64,000 bases of DNA from Forficula auricularia (GCA_024734495.1 JALMQS010000615.1:837173-901172), one strand, 5' to 3'; shown: positions 1 to 10,998, counted from the first letter of the stretch. The notes: generated by a model from the letters alone, not told the origin. Program-made: numbers and translations.

Positions 1-1345
1 GTGGTTAAGCAATTTATCTATGATTTTAATGCTGTGGGTGTATACTGTCTCGGGTCAATTTGGTGAAGGAGTTTTGGGATAATTGTCTGTCTAAGTTTTC
101 TAATGTGTCGGGGCTAATAGATACTGGGTGTGCAGTGTTTTAATTTAAAAAAATTTCTACTGGATTTTAATTTTGTAAGTGAAGGGAAGGTATTTGTTCT
201 AATGCTATGGGTCTAAATGAAAATACTAGTTGGGACTGGGTGCAATATATTCTTTAATAAATTTTATAAGGTCTTTTTCGATTTTTAGTATTGAAAAATT
301 TATTATATAAAAATTTTGTTCGAGCATTTTCTTTATAATTTATTAACGTGACCGGGGTTTGAAAGGGTTAAATAATAATTTGATCAAAAAAGATGGTTAC
401 TCGATTTTTCTATTGAATTTAGCAGTGAGGTTTGAGTTTGGTATGATATTTTAATTTAATTCTCGTTCTAAGTTTTGAATTTCGTTTAGATCGAATGGAT
501 TTATTAAATTTTGAGGGTTAATTTTCTACTTGTAAAAGTCAATGGTGTTCTGAACGTTTACATTGATTTCTACGGGGTTTTAAGATAGAGAATCGGCTAC
601 ATAATTTGTTTTGAGCCTTATTTTTTATATTTTATGTCGAATTCGTACTCATTTAATTTATTTGATTGTGATCGGGATAAAAATTTATAATTAGCAAAAA
701 TTCACTCGGGGTTTGGTCTTACGCTTTCTGGTTTCACTAGGTAACTGAGGAAAGACACTTTCCGTTTTATGAATTTACATTTGTCTAATTAAATTTTGTA
801 GTTTTGCTCTTTTGAGCCTATCAGATACTAAATTTCAATATGTTCTTGTAGATCGTTGGAGAAAATTTTTTATTTTGTCTAAGTAGTCAAAACAAATTTG
901 GTTCAACAGGTCTCCAAGAATATTATTCATAGCACTTTAAAATGTACTAAGCTATTCTTTTACATCGAAAAGCATTCAGCAGTATTGGTAGTAACCATGT
1001 TTCGTACTGAATGATGTTTTTTCTTTATAGGCTGATTTCATCTTGATTTTGATGAGAACCGTTACCCAAATCTAGAGTCGAAAAGTTATTTACTTTAACC
1101 TATATTTATAGAGAATTTTGCTGTGTTTACCGCTATATCATCGGTGGTTCGAATAAAATATTTAATTTGATTTGTAGAAGTTAGGGGTGAGTTTTCGTCA
1201 TAAATTATATTTTTATATTTTTGGATTAATTTTGCAAGTCCGGATTTTTCTTCGCTTATTTAAATGTTCAACTCGAAATGCTGAAAGATCAACTTTAATG
1301 TTGTTCATTGTTGACATTTTCGATTTGACATTTAAATAATGAATT
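1..1345 (-). pseudogene. Decayed Ty3/gypsy pol: reverse transcriptase and RNase H
   Basis: No long ORF survives, but minus-strand translation in shifting frames shows Ty3/gypsy RT order. Around 1,030-970 there is a KTSFSTKHGYYQY-like block, around 930-880 AMNNILGDLLNQICF followed by YLDK where the catalytic YxDD should be, then NDLQEHIE and LDKCKFIKRKVSFL. At about 690-590 the RNase H end reads LNEYEFDIKYKK and, one frame over, YVADSLS. Stops and frameshifts are frequent and the YxDD box is damaged, so this copy is dead. Protease and gag follow in the expected order at higher coordinates, so integrase would lie beyond base 1 of the window. Family assignment is confident; the exact clade is not. 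Confidence 0.75.
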
Positions 1346-1723
1346 TTAAAAGTTCTCTTTTTTTGTGATTAATTTGTCATTAATAAAATCGAATTTTGCC
1401 TGAATTTTCCGAATATTATCAAGGCCTAATAACATTTCAAACTTGGAATGAAAATTATATAGGTGAAATACAAGGGGAATTTTATTATTAAAAATTTCGA
1501 AAAATGGTCGTTTTATTGCAAAATTTTGTTTACTAGAACCGTGGGCAGATGTTACAATAATGGGGTTAAAAGTGATTTGATTTTTAAAAATTTTATTTGC
1601 TAATCTAGGATTAATATATGAATGTGTACTTCCAGTATCTATGAATATTTTAATTTTTAATGAGGGGTGGATTATAAAGGGTAGTTCTGAAGGTTTTATT
1701 GTCTGAAAAGAGGTATGTTTCAA
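1346..1723 (-). pseudogene. Ty3/gypsy aspartic protease fragment
   Basis: The 125-residue frame contains FIDTGSTHSYIN, the catalytic DTG box of retropepsins, about 30 residues in, and MLLGLDNI near residue 95, matching the flap-distal (I/L)LG motif. In these elements the dimeric aspartic protease cleaves the Gag-Pol polyprotein in the particle. The frame is open throughout, unlike the RT downstream. It lies between gag (2,700-3,119) and RT (below 1,100) on the same strand, the normal gag-pro-RT order. The first ATG is probably not a true start, because protease is normally made as part of a fusion. Called a pseudogene because the element around it is broken. Confidence 0.8.
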
Positions 1724-2699
1724 GTTTGGGGAAATTTTGGAAATTTGAAATTTATTTAAATAAGTATCTAGGGTTGGTCTTCCAAGGGGTAATGGATATT
1801 AATATTTGATTTTCTATGGCTTATTTCATCTAGGGATGCTAAGAATTTTATTTTACCACTCCTTTACAAAAATTGAAAATATTAGTTAGGGGTAAATTTC
1901 TGTAATTTTAATTTTTGTTATTCCGGGGCAATTTAAAAAAAAATTTTTAAGTCATTGTGATCGAAAATTTGGTTTCGTTGTTATTTAATTTTTGGGGTCT
2001 ATTAATTTATAAAATTTCGGGCAAAATCTTAACAAAAAGTGGGTTTCTATAATCAAGTGGTTATTTATTGAGTTTAGTAGGGTGGAATTGTCATTTTATT
2101 ATGAAGTGTAAAATTTTGATGTAGGGTTAATTTTTGTTGAATTTTGTCATAGTGGGAATTTCTATTTAGGGGTGCAAAAAGAATTTTGTTTTTTCTTTCT
2201 CTTTCTCTTTTTGAATAATTTACAACTTTTGTTAAAATCTCTATTGTTTACAATTACAGGTATATATTTTTTTTAATTTCGTGTATTTTAGAAGTGGGGG
2301 CTGATGTATCTGATGTAGGAGGGGTATTTGGGTCTAAAAAATGTTGTTTGTTTTGATCTAAGGATTCAATTTTGTTATAATTTAAATTTTGAGTACTATT
2401 AGATTGGTTAGGGGTAGAGTTACTATTTTGTTATAATTTATTTTTGTGATCTATTTGACTGGTTAATCATGCTTTGTACAAAGCCTCGTCCGGGGTGGGT
2501 GTCTATTACTTCTTCCTCTGTTGTAATTTTGCTGTCTCCTATCGAAGTGGTTAGGGCGATGAGGAGTAGAATTATTAGAATATGAAAAATTTTGACGGGG
2601 TGTGGAATTTTGTTGGGAAAAATTTTTTTAGAGGGTTTTGTTAACATTAAGTGCATGTGGGCTTCTATTGTATTTTAGAAAATTTTTAATTTTAGTATT
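1724..2699 (-). other. Gag-protease interval of the gypsy-like element
   Basis: About 1 kb between gag and protease. A 72-residue minus-strand frame at 2,438-2,656 has a hydrophobic stretch (IFHILIILLLIALTT) and the sequence THPGRGFVQSMINQSN. It may be a shifted C-terminal gag segment, but I do not recognise it. The rest is AT-rich with many stops. Confidence 0.4.
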
Positions 2700-3119
2700 T
2701 TAATTTTTTTTCGCGTATATTTTAATTAAATTTTCCTTTACTTCTTCCCAGGTATTTAGATTTTGTGTTTTTATGAATTGCGAATTTTTGCCTTTAATTT
2801 TATTTTTTATTTGGTCTAACATATATTTATAATTATAAAAGTTGTCTATGTTATTGGGAAATAGTTCCATTACTTTGTCTACTTGAGAAATAAATTTAGT
2901 TAACTGTTTATATTTTTCATTAAAATTTGGAATAGATTCTAAAAATTCTTTAACATCTTTAGAATTAAATACTATATAAGCGGGTTTTACCGAGGAGAGA
3001 TTATTTTGACTTGGGATAGAGGATAAGTTTTGAAGGTTTAGGTCTTTAATATTGGTTTGGGGGGTGGGTGTTAAGGTGGAGACATGTGATATAAAAGAGG
3101 GGATTGTGTTGGTAGACAT
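2700..3119 (-). pseudogene. Gag-like protein of the Ty3/gypsy element
   Basis: This 139-residue frame begins with an ATG and a Ser/Thr/Pro/Asn-rich leader. It continues into a helical region (VKEFLESIPNFNEKYKQL, then FISQVDKVMELFP) and ends LNTWEEVKENLIKIYAKK. The spacing of an LxxIPxFN-like start, FIxxVDxxxxLFP and WxxVKxxLxxxY matches capsid regions of insect gypsy-type Gag proteins. Gag would form the particle that packages the element's RNA. There is no CCHC knuckle. The protein is shorter than a full Gag, so the C-terminal half is lost or shifted out of frame. A 1.2 kb leader and a primer site lie upstream on the same strand. Confidence 0.65.
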
Positions 3120-4312
3120 TTTCCTTAATTAAGCTATTGCCAAATATAATCTTAGAAATATAATATAAAAATATGGATATAAACTAATACAATAATATTA
3201 TATAATATAGTATAGATAGAATTTTATTCTGAATTTTGAAAGGTAATTTTTCTAAATAGAATTTAGAAGGAAATATTTAAAAAAAATTATTATTTTGTGA
3301 GTGTTTGTATTTTATAGTAATGTTTATTTGCTTGAGTATGTGGGGGTTGACTTGGGGTTAGTTACTTGTTTTATATATTTTTTTCTCTTTTATTTATTTT
3401 AGTGTATATTTATTTTGTTTTATTTATTTTATTAGTAATGTTTTTATTTCTTGAGTGTATGTGGGTTAACTTGGGGTTAGTTACTTGTTTTATTATTTTT
3501 TTTATTTATTCTTTGTCTAGTAAGCTTTTTATTTACCTACTTAATATTTCCTGACCTATTGTAATTCTATTACGTAATGCTTGACCTATTTTTCTTCTTT
3601 GTTTGTTTTTATTGTCTGACCTACTTATTATCTGATATCTTATGTTTCTCTCTGTCTTTTTATTGACCTATATTTGAATCTCTTTATACTTATTTCTACC
3701 TCTGACGTAATCTCTTTGTTTACTTGAATCTATCTCTGTTTATCTATTTATTATTTATATATTTCCTTCTCTTTTCTTTAAACTACAATTGAGTCTCCCC
3801 TATTTCTGTTTTAAAAAAAAAAGAAACCCGTAATTACAAGACTTTATTCGTTTTGCATTTGATTTAGTCAAAATAATTACAAAAACACTTTAATATCCTG
3901 ATTTGGTTATTTATTTTTCATTATATTTCCTATCAGTAATATAGTGTTAGACTCAATATTTATTTACTCGTAATATTTTCCTCAATATTTCTTTATATAT
4001 AACCTATATATTTCTTTATTTATTTATATCTCTGTATTTCCTTTCTATATTCATTTACTATACTTTATATTTTTATTTTATTATTTATTAATATAAACTT
4101 CAATATTTCTTAACACTTTTCACTACTGTTTATAGTTAAATTTTGGTTTACTCACAGGTGTGTCTCGTAGAAGTGCATATTTCTTTTCAGGTGAGCTGTT
4201 GATTCACTTTCACTGGGGGTTAAACACTTGGGGGTGAATCACTTAGGGGTAGGTCACTTGGGGGTAGGTTGTTTTTTTAATAATGTTTTTTATTATTCAC
4301 GAATGTAAGGTT
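3120..4312 (-). other. 5' leader of the gypsy-like element, with tandem repeats
   Basis: Untranslated region between the primer site and gag. A unit containing TTGACTTGGGGTTAGTTACT is repeated at about 3,345 and 3,463. A degenerate short repeat of the CACTTGGGGGTAGGT type lies at about 4,205-4,270. The rest is T-rich low-complexity sequence. An ORF at 3,366-3,554 is only poly-Phe/Ile/Leu composition. Confidence 0.5.
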
Positions 4313-4330
4313 AAATTTGTTTGGGCGCCA
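4313..4330 (-). other. Degenerate primer binding site
   Basis: On the minus strand this reads TGGCGCCCAAACAAATTT. The first nine bases match the complement of a tRNA-Lys 3' end, and the rest has drifted. It sits between the putative LTR (higher coordinates) and the gag leader, where a PBS belongs. Confidence 0.55.
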
Positions 4331-4494
4331 AAAACCGATTCTTTTCCTTCCCAATTTACTTTAGGCTTGCAGTTTCGATATGACTGTTCGCAAGAGTCAG
4401 TTATAACTTTAGTGAACACAAGTCCTATGGAAGCCAGTTATAGGCTTACGAACGTGACAGTTATAAGTCTTTGTTCGCTGGGTGCTAGTTATGG

Positions 4495-4575
4495 TGTTAG
4501 TTATAGCTAGCGTCAGTTATAAGTGACAGTTATAAGTGATAGTTATAAGTGACAATTATAAGCGATAGTCATAGG
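4495..4575 (+). repeat. Short tandem repeat of AGTTATAAGTGAC type
   Basis: About five copies of a 13-14 bp unit (AGTTATAAGTGAC, AGTTATAAGTGAT, AATTATAAGCGAT). Looser AGTTATA copies continue on both sides from 4,400 to 4,600. It probably lies in the U3/U5 part of the gypsy LTR. Confidence 0.7.
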
Positions 4576-4593
4576 TCTCTGTTCGTGGGTGCC

Positions 4594-5831
4594 AGTTATA
4601 ACCTTAAGCCCGAAAAATGTCTTTTTAAAAAGATTGATTTTTCTTTTGGGTCTTTGAGGACTATATTTATTTTTGAGTAGAGCTGGGGTGAATTTACTAA
4701 TATTGAATTTACTAATATTCAATTTACTAATGTTCCTGGATAGCAAATGATTTATTTAATTTTGACTTTTATCTAATGATTTTGTAATTTTTTGGGAAAG
4801 AACGGTTTTAGTATTGAAATCAATCTTTTTAATATTTTTTATTTTTTATTTTATTTATAATTCAAAAATTGATTTTACAATGTTATAAAATTATTTGTTA
4901 CATGAATGTATAATGTTTATTATTTATTTATATATTGTTTTACAGATTGATAAGTTTTTATTTATTTTTATTATATAATATTTATTATATTTATGTTTTA
5001 ATATTTATTATAATCCTAAGTTTACGATCAAAGGTTATATTCAAAGTTTTATAATCAAAGTTTTATGTTCGTTACATACGTAAATTTACATTCATGATTT
5101 TACATTACATTCGTGAATTATGATGAGAACACACACAAAGGGAGAATTTGGATAACCGGGGTCTTATGTCCGAAAGTCAAAAAATGTTTATCTGCCCGGG
5201 AGTTTTATACTCGTGTAACAATGGCGCCCGAACAGGTTGTTTACGTTAAGGGTCCCTGTTCGGGCGCCAAGACCATGTCGGGTTGTTTTTTTAATAATGT
5301 TCATCATAATTCACGAATGTAATGTAAAATCATGAATGTAAATTTACGTATGTAACGAACATAAAACTTTGATTATAAAACTTTGAATATAACCTTTGAT
5401 CGTAGACTTAGGATTATAATAAATATTAAAACATAAATATAATAAATATTATATAATAAAAATAAATAAAAACTTATCAATCTGTAAAACAATATATAAA
5501 TAAATAATAAACATTATACATTCATGTAACAAATAACTTTATAACATTGTAAAATCAATTTTTGAATTATAAATAAAATAAAAATAAAAAATATTAAAAA
5601 GATTGATTTCAATACTAAAACCGTTCTTTCCCAAAAAATTACAAAATCATTAGATAAAAGTCCAAATTAAATAAATCATTTGCTATCCAGGAACATTAGT
5701 AAATTGAATATTAGTAAACTCAATATTAGTAAATTCACCCCAGCTCTACTCAAAAATAAATATAGTCCTCAAAGACCCAAAAGAAAAATCAATCTTTTAA
5801 AAAGACATTTTTCGGGCTTAAGGTTATAACT
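4594..5831. repeat. Large palindrome, 530-bp arms, probably inverted LTR copies
   Basis: 4,594-5,123 is nearly the reverse complement of 5,298-5,831. The outermost match is AGTTATAACC against GGTTATAACT. The spacer of about 175 bp holds a pair of facing primer sites. The left arm lies exactly where the 5' LTR of the minus-strand gypsy element should be, so the arms are probably LTR copies in opposite orientation. Arm identity is high by eye, with a few mismatches and small indels. Confidence 0.8.
5222..5269. other. Facing tRNA-Lys primer binding sites forming a hairpin
   Basis: The plus strand at 5,222-5,236 reads TGGCGCCCGAACAGG. The minus strand from 5,269 to 5,252 reads TGGCGCCCGAACAGGGAC, an 18-base site complementary to the 3' end of tRNA-Lys(UUU), which many retroelements use as primer. 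The two are inverted around a 15-base loop, giving a 15-bp perfect stem. Only the minus-strand copy has the full 18 bases. Confidence 0.8.
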
Positions 5832-6073
5832 TACATAATCAATGGGACCCCAGCAGACTAAAAATGCAAAAAACTAGCCCCCTTCCCTACATGATTATAA
5901 ATAAATAATTTTATTAAATATTAAATAAAAGTTAGGGTCAGGTGCACCATCTTGCCCAACCACCCCGGGGAAGCCGATGGATATTGTTATGCCACTTATA
6001 ATTTCTATTTAACTGCCACTGAAATCAGACGAATATTACAAAAGTGGAATCGATGATCAAATATATATTATTA
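5832..6073 (+). repeat. Family B end fragment
   Basis: The segment starting TACATAATCAATGGGACCCC and running through a C-rich stretch matches the inner and 3' part of family B copies ending near 24,085 and 30,767. The 5' half is missing here; the palindrome abuts it directly. Confidence 0.6.
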
Positions 6074-6609
6074 TACAGGATGTCTCGTATTACAACGATA
6101 AACCGTAAACAGGGGATAGGACAATTTATGACGGTCCTGAAAGTAAAAATTTGTTTAAATAAAAGTCTCATAGTTTTCTGGTTATAGGCATTTGTTTGAT
6201 TTTGGTGAAAATCGCTATCTTCCTTAAAAATTAGATGCTGTTGCTACAAATTTACATATTTTTTATTCTACTTTTTGCTAGACAATTCTGAATAATCGTG
6301 CTATTGAACAGAATTCAAAATAAAACCATAAGTACTATAGTTATGGAGTAAAAAATATTTCCCGGACTTAGATTTTAAAAATTTTTATCAGTCAACTTTG
6401 AATCATCTATAATGTAAATAAATTAATATCTATATTAATGTTAATAATAACCAAAGATTAGTTTAATTAAGATGCGAAATAATTGATTGTTTTTTTATTT
6501 AATATGTATTAAATAAAAAAACAACATCAAAATATGATTTTAAATTAGTTAATTTTTCCAAAAAATTACAAATAGTTTTTTTTTCTGAAGAATTAAAAAC
6601 AATGTGCCG

Positions 6610-6960
6610 TACCATTTTGAACTGTACCTCCAGCACCCCCACTCCGCACCCGTTCCCAACCCCCGCCCCCACACCACAACCCGCACCTCGGATCCCGCAC
6701 CCCATCCACCCCGTGGCCGCCAACCATGCGCACCACACCCCCGCCTAGCCCCCTGGACCCCAGCCCCACTATGCCCCTGCACTACACCCCACATCACCCC
6801 ACCCTACTCCGCCTCACTCCTCCTCCACTCCCATTTCACCCCCACCCCCAGTTTTTGCATTTCTAGCCTTCTAGTGACCCACAAATTATGTATACAAAAT
6901 TTGGTTGAGTTTGGCCCAAGAGAAAGAATTTTCATTTTTTGACCCCCCCCCCACCACACA
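6610..6960 (+). repeat. C-rich, G-poor island inside family A copy 1
   Basis: Runs such as CCCCCACTCCGCACCCG and CCCCGCCCCCACACC persist for about 250 bp in DNA that is otherwise mostly A and T. The strand bias is strong (many C, few G). A run of eleven C lies near 6,943. Open frames here are proline- or glycine-rich artefacts. The same island occurs at 31,440-31,790. Confidence 0.75.
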
Positions 6961-7085
6961 TTTTGAGTCGTTAGTTTTTGCATTTCTAGCTCTCTAGAGG
7001 CCCAGAGATTATGTATACATCATTTGGTTGCGTTTGCTCCAAGGGCAAGAATTTATATATTTTCACCCTCCCCCCTTTTTCTGTG
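6850..7085 (+). repeat. Two tandem copies of a family-B-related segment
   Basis: TTTTTGCATTTCTAGC, then ATTATGTATACA, then TTTGGTTG occurs twice, about 115 bp apart. The same segment in reverse orientation is part of family B (near 48,690 and 48,810). This shows family A captured, or shares, a piece of B. Confidence 0.6.
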
Positions 7086-8410
7086 GGTTTTTGGGGAAGT
7101 TTTTTTAAACAAAAGTCAGAAATCACATCCCCTACAACTTTGTTTATTATAAAATTTACCGTAGGGCTAATAGTATAGGAGTTATTTGATAATTTTCATT
7201 CGTGCGCCCCCGCCCCAAACCCCCTTCTGGGGTCAAAATATCAAAACGTTATATAGCTAAAAACGTAAGTATAGAAGACATCTGATGTAAATATGAAATT
7301 TTATAATAATCCCTTCAGCCGTTTTTACGTGAATCGTGAGCAGCTTTTCGGAAACCACTGAAACAGACATAAGACAGACATACAGGAATTTTGTTGAGGG
7401 TGCTTTCGTTCATAACTTTGCTTGAAACGTGTGCAACCAAAATTTGCCGTGATTTGGAGCAATGTACCTACAGACAAAACCTTAATTTTATATAGATAGA
7501 TTAAAATGTTTCACCTAGAACCAACACCTAACTCCTTAAAATGTATATCTATTATAGTATTAATGTCTATAATAACCAAAGATTAGTTCAATTAAGATGC
7601 GCTATAATTGCTTAACATATTAAATAAAACAACATCATCAAAATATGATTTTAAATTAGTTAATTTTTCAAAAAAATAACAAATAATTTTTTTCTAAAGA
7701 ATTAAAAACAAAATGCTCTACCATTTTGAAACATCGACTAAATGGGCCAATTTTTTAAATAACTTCTAATTCATGATTACTAGCCTTTTATTTACAATAA
7801 ATAAATTTCAAATTTAGCTGATGAAATTTTTTTAAAAAATAAGTCCGGATCAAATATTTTTTTCTCCAAAACTGTATTACTTATGGTTTTACTTCGAATT
7901 TTACTCAACAGCAGAATTAATCAGGATTGCGGAACAAAAATTAGAATAATAAAATATGTAAATTTATAGGCACAGAATCTCTATTTTTAAGGCAGGGTAG
8001 CGATTTTCACTATTTTCAAAAAATGCCTATTACTCGAAAAATATATTACTTTTGTTAAACATTTTTTTTTAAGTTCTGGACTGTCGTAAATTGCCCTATC
8101 TCCTCTTTACGGTTTATAGTTGTGATAGAGGACACCCTGTATGATTAAATATGAGTGGGATTCTTAACTAAGTTTATCGTATTCGGCTTTTTTAATTTGA
8201 ATTTTCACTTATAAACACGTTTATCGCTAATCAATATGTGAGAAATAGTTTAAAAGGAGACTATACTACTACTACTCAGACTAAAAATCCACTGGTTTAC
8301 AATACTATTACAATATTATTATTTAAATTTTTCATTAAATTGAAGGGTTGGTTTTGTCACAAATATAATAAAACAATAATTTTAATAACTATTAGAATTA
8401 TTTAATTGAT

Positions 8411-8450
8411 TACTATACAGTTTCGGTCACCACTGGTCGACCATCCTCAG
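8411..8450 (-). ncRNA. Hammerhead-like ribozyme motif of Penelope element 1
   Basis: On the minus strand: CTGAGGA, one extra T, a stem II (GGTC pairing with GACC, extended by ACC with GGT), GAAAC, a six-base loop, then GTA. Helix III would be two base pairs (AC with GT), with cleavage expected after the A. Penelope-like elements are known to carry hammerheads with a very short helix III, and this one is on the sense strand at the 3' end. The extra base before stem II is not canonical, so activity is uncertain. Confidence 0.55.
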
Positions 8451-8958
8451 TAGTTCTAAAAATTGAAATGAAACATTTATTTACATTTTTTCTTTTTATA
8501 GAGAATTATATAACACAAAATTTTTTTATAATAATTTGAAATCATACATACATCTCGTTCAAGAACCGGAATTTGTCATTTCACATGAAACATTCATTCT
8601 TAAATCTTCAATATAGATAGATCACACAATTCATTACAATCACACACACATATATACATATATAGCAACAATTTATAAAAACGTTTACCAGTGAACTAGA
8701 AACTATTTTGAATTAATGATTATATTAAATACTATTTTCAATTTTATTTTTTTCTAATTATCTCATTGCATCGTCAATTATTATACAATTAAAAAACCCA
8801 TTATAAATAATCCATTCTAAAAACACATTATAAGTTAAATTCATTCTTTATTTTTAATTTTTTATTAATGAAATATCAAAAAACATACATCTTCCTATTA
8901 CATTTTTCTTTCAAAATCAATACTTGTTTAATCAACACACCAAATCAAATCAATATTT

Positions 8959-10350
8959 TTACAACAATGACACAATTAGACTATAACATTCTGATATGCT
9001 TTCAGAATCCATTTTGAAATTTACAGAATTATCGATATCCTTCAATATATAAAGAGATTCTTTTATTTTTCTCTTGGTCCAATTTTTCTCATAATCTAGT
9101 ATCTTTACTCCTTCAAAATCGAAAGTATGCTCGTTGTCAATAGCATGAATGGATAACGCGGAGACCAATTTATTTCCATTAATCGATGAAATATGTTCTT
9201 TAATTCTTTGTCTCAAATGTCTTGAAGTCTCACCTATATACTTGTGTGTTTTTTTATCTTTTTTACATGAATCACAAACTATCTCATAAACAACACCCAT
9301 TTTATCAAGTTTTTCAAGATGAGTCTTATTATTGAATATGTTCATGAGTGGCCTGCCAACACTGTGTACTAATTTTATGTCATTATTATTCAGAATTCTC
9401 AAGATTTTCGCAGATAAATCATGAATATATGGGATGGAGCCTTTAATAATTTTATCTTCCTTTTTAATCACTTCCGTTACTAATTTATTTTTTCTATATT
9501 TAGTTAGAACTTTATTGAAAAATTGTTTCGAATATCCATTGCTTTCACATTTCTTTTGCAACTCAATCAATCTTATGTCTCTGTAGCTCTCATCACATAT
9601 TCTATCCAATCTACCTATTTCTCCATATATTAAACTAATCTTATGCTGAAGTGGCTGTACTGATTTAAAGTTCAACATTCTATTTGATTTTGAATCTTTC
9701 ACATACAGGTCTGTCCTCAAACGTTCCTCAACTCTGACAATTTTAATATCCAAAAAACTGATGTTATTGTTTAATTCTTTTTCATATGTGAAATCTAAAT
9801 TATCATTGAAACTATTAAGCGCCTCTATACAAAGGTCTACGCTGTTCTTCTTAACAATAGCCAGGCTATCATCAACATATTGTATATATAGTTTCAACTT
9901 CATTGGTTTTATTACATCAACATATATTTTATCCATCACTAAGTCCGCAATAATGGGACTGAGACATCCTCCTATTGGAACTCCTTTTAATTGTTTGTAA
10001 ATGTTATTATCATGTCTGAAAAAACAATTGTCGAGACACAGACCTATAGCTTCAATGAACTGCTTTTCCGTCAGATATGTATATTTCTCAATCTCACTCC
10101 ATCTTTCTTTCATGATCCTATAAACAAGATCAATCGGAATACTTGGAAATAGGTTTCGTACATCAAATGAAATCAAAGTCTCATCATGCTGTATCGTTAT
10201 TTCTTGTATTATATCTACAACCATGTATGAGTTTTTTACTCTGACCTCACTTGAGATTATATTTTTTAAGATATTAGCAATGTATCTTTCCAAATTATTT
10301 TGTGGGCCATTAAGATTGGAGACTATTAATCTTAAGGGTCTCTTCATCAA
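8959..10350 (-). CDS. Penelope-like reverse transcriptase with GIY-YIG endonuclease, 5'-truncated
   Basis: 463 residues, uninterrupted. The RT fingers begin at RPLRLIVSN (residue 4), followed by LISFDVRNLFPSIP (about 60), LKGVPIGGCLSPIIADL (about 120) and the catalytic YVDDSLAIV (about 158). NNISFLDIKI follows near 195. Near residue 355, GVVYEIVCDSC and then HKYIGETSRHLRQRIKEH form the GIY-YIG nuclease, with GVY in place of GIY and the expected Arg. Together these enzymes do target-primed reverse transcription. Full-length proteins are usually much longer; here the N-terminal region before RT is missing, and the frame starts only 4 bp from the right terminal repeat. An intact 1.4 kb frame suggests a fairly recent copy. 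Confidence 0.9.
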   Translation of the reverse strand: MMKRPLRLIVSNLNGPQNNLERYIANILKNIISSEVRVKNSYMVVDIIQEITIQHDETLISFDVRNLFPSIPIDLVYRIMKERWSEIEKYTYLTEKQFIEAIGLCLDNCFFRHDNNIYKQLKGVPIGGCLSPIIADLVMDKIYVDVIKPMKLKLYIQYVDDSLAIVKKNSVDLCIEALNSFNDNLDFTYEKELNNNISFLDIKIVRVEERLRTDLYVKDSKSNRMLNFKSVQPLQHKISLIYGEIGRLDRICDESYRDIRLIELQKKCESNGYSKQFFNKVLTKYRKNKLVTEVIKKEDKIIKGSIPYIHDLSAKILRILNNNDIKLVHSVGRPLMNIFNNKTHLEKLDKMGVVYEIVCDSCKKDKKTHKYIGETSRHLRQRIKEHISSINGNKLVSALSIHAIDNEHTFDFEGVKILDYEKNWTKRKIKESLYILKDIDNSVNFKMDSESISECYSLIVSLL

Positions 10351-10434
10351 TTAAATAATTCTAATAGTTATTAAAATTATTGTTTTATTATATTTGTGAC
10401 AAAACCAACCCTTCAATTTAATGAAAAATTTAAA

Positions 10435-10998
10435 TCAAGTCACATAAGTTCTGGAAGAAAATTAATTATTATTTAAAAAAATTATTAATGTTTATAAATT
10501 AAATATACAAATCTTTTTAAATAACATAATACAGACGTTTAATAAAACCCAAAGAATTCTGGAGAATTTCTCCATTTATCAATGGAAATGAACAAGTATC
10601 TTTTACAGCCCTGAATTCTATTAAATGAATAAACTATATAATTAGTAATATTTGTAAATAAAGGTTAGTTCCAGATTATGCTCGAAATTAAAGAGATATT
10701 ACAATTAAAAGCTAAATTTCTCTCAGCACGCCCTAAATAATACGGTGCCCGAATTATTTAGAATGTTTTTTTTTTTTGAGAATTTTTTTTTTATTTTTAT
10801 TTTTAAATAATTTTGTATAAACATTTCATTTTTATCGAACTTAGTTCCATATTTATTTTGAAATTAATTAAATTAATTGAACCGCGTAAATTTGAATTAT
10901 TTCCATGATTCAGCCTGCGATTTTTTTTTTGCAGTTCATAAATCATTTTATTATTTTTGTTTTGAAAAGGAAAATGAAATTTGGCATCTGGCAGGATT
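10435..10998 (+). repeat. Family A-linked flank and truncated tRNA-like piece
   Basis: From about 10,476 it resumes the sequence found uninterrupted at 33,164-33,660 (AATAAAACCCAAAGAATTCTG, AATTAATTGAACCGCGTAAA). At 10,980-11,001 it ends in TGGCATCTGGCAGGATTCGA, the 3' arm of the tRNA-like gene seen at 33,657. The sequence then jumps abruptly into family A. ORFs here are chance frames. Confidence 0.6.

Larger units (their letters stand above)
6074..8142 (+). mobile_element. Family A foldback DNA element, copy 1
   Basis: It starts ATACAGGATGTCTCGTAT and ends with the reverse complement of ATACAGGGTGTCCTCTAT. The inverted repeats extend inward for several hundred bases: the blocks around 6,100-6,370 (TAGGACAATTTATGACGGTC, then GGTGAAAATCGCTA) are mirrored at 7,850-8,120. 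There is no transposase frame. The middle carries a C-rich island (6,610-6,860) and a tandem segment. It is nearly identical to the copy at 30,901-32,981, with shorter copies at 24,217-25,302 and 10,999-12,043. Likely a non-autonomous DNA transposon; superfamily unknown. Confidence 0.7.
8321..10434 (-). mobile_element. Penelope-like element 1 with 90-bp inverted termini
   Basis: 8,321-8,410 is the reverse complement of 10,346-10,434 (outer edge ATTTAAATTTTTCATTAAAT, inner edge TTTAATTGAT), bracketing the RT/GIY-YIG gene. Penelope-like elements commonly carry LTR-like repeats in direct or inverted order. The element interrupts the family A-associated flank: AATCCACTGGTTTAC continues to ATTATTATTT at 8,287-8,330, and the following AAAAAATTATTAATG resumes near 10,476, as in the uninterrupted copy at 33,124-33,180. 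A hammerhead-like motif lies just inside the left terminal repeat. Confidence 0.85.

Noticed and set aside
3366..3554. Hydrophobic 62-codon frame resembling a membrane protein
   Set aside because: Built from T-rich tandem repeat sequence in the leader of a dead LTR element.
5222..5269. Possible lentivirus-related sequence because of the tRNA-Lys primer site
   Set aside because: Many insect and other retroelements use the same tRNA; the gag and RT nearby are Ty3/gypsy-like and no lentiviral gene is present.
6499..6942. Pro-rich and Gly/Val/Trp-rich frames on both strands of the C-rich island
   Set aside because: They exist on opposite strands over the same compositional island, recur only because the island is duplicated at 31,329-31,778, and have no domain pattern.
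9761..10000. 79-codon plus-strand frame
   Set aside because: Antisense shadow of the Penelope RT active-site region.
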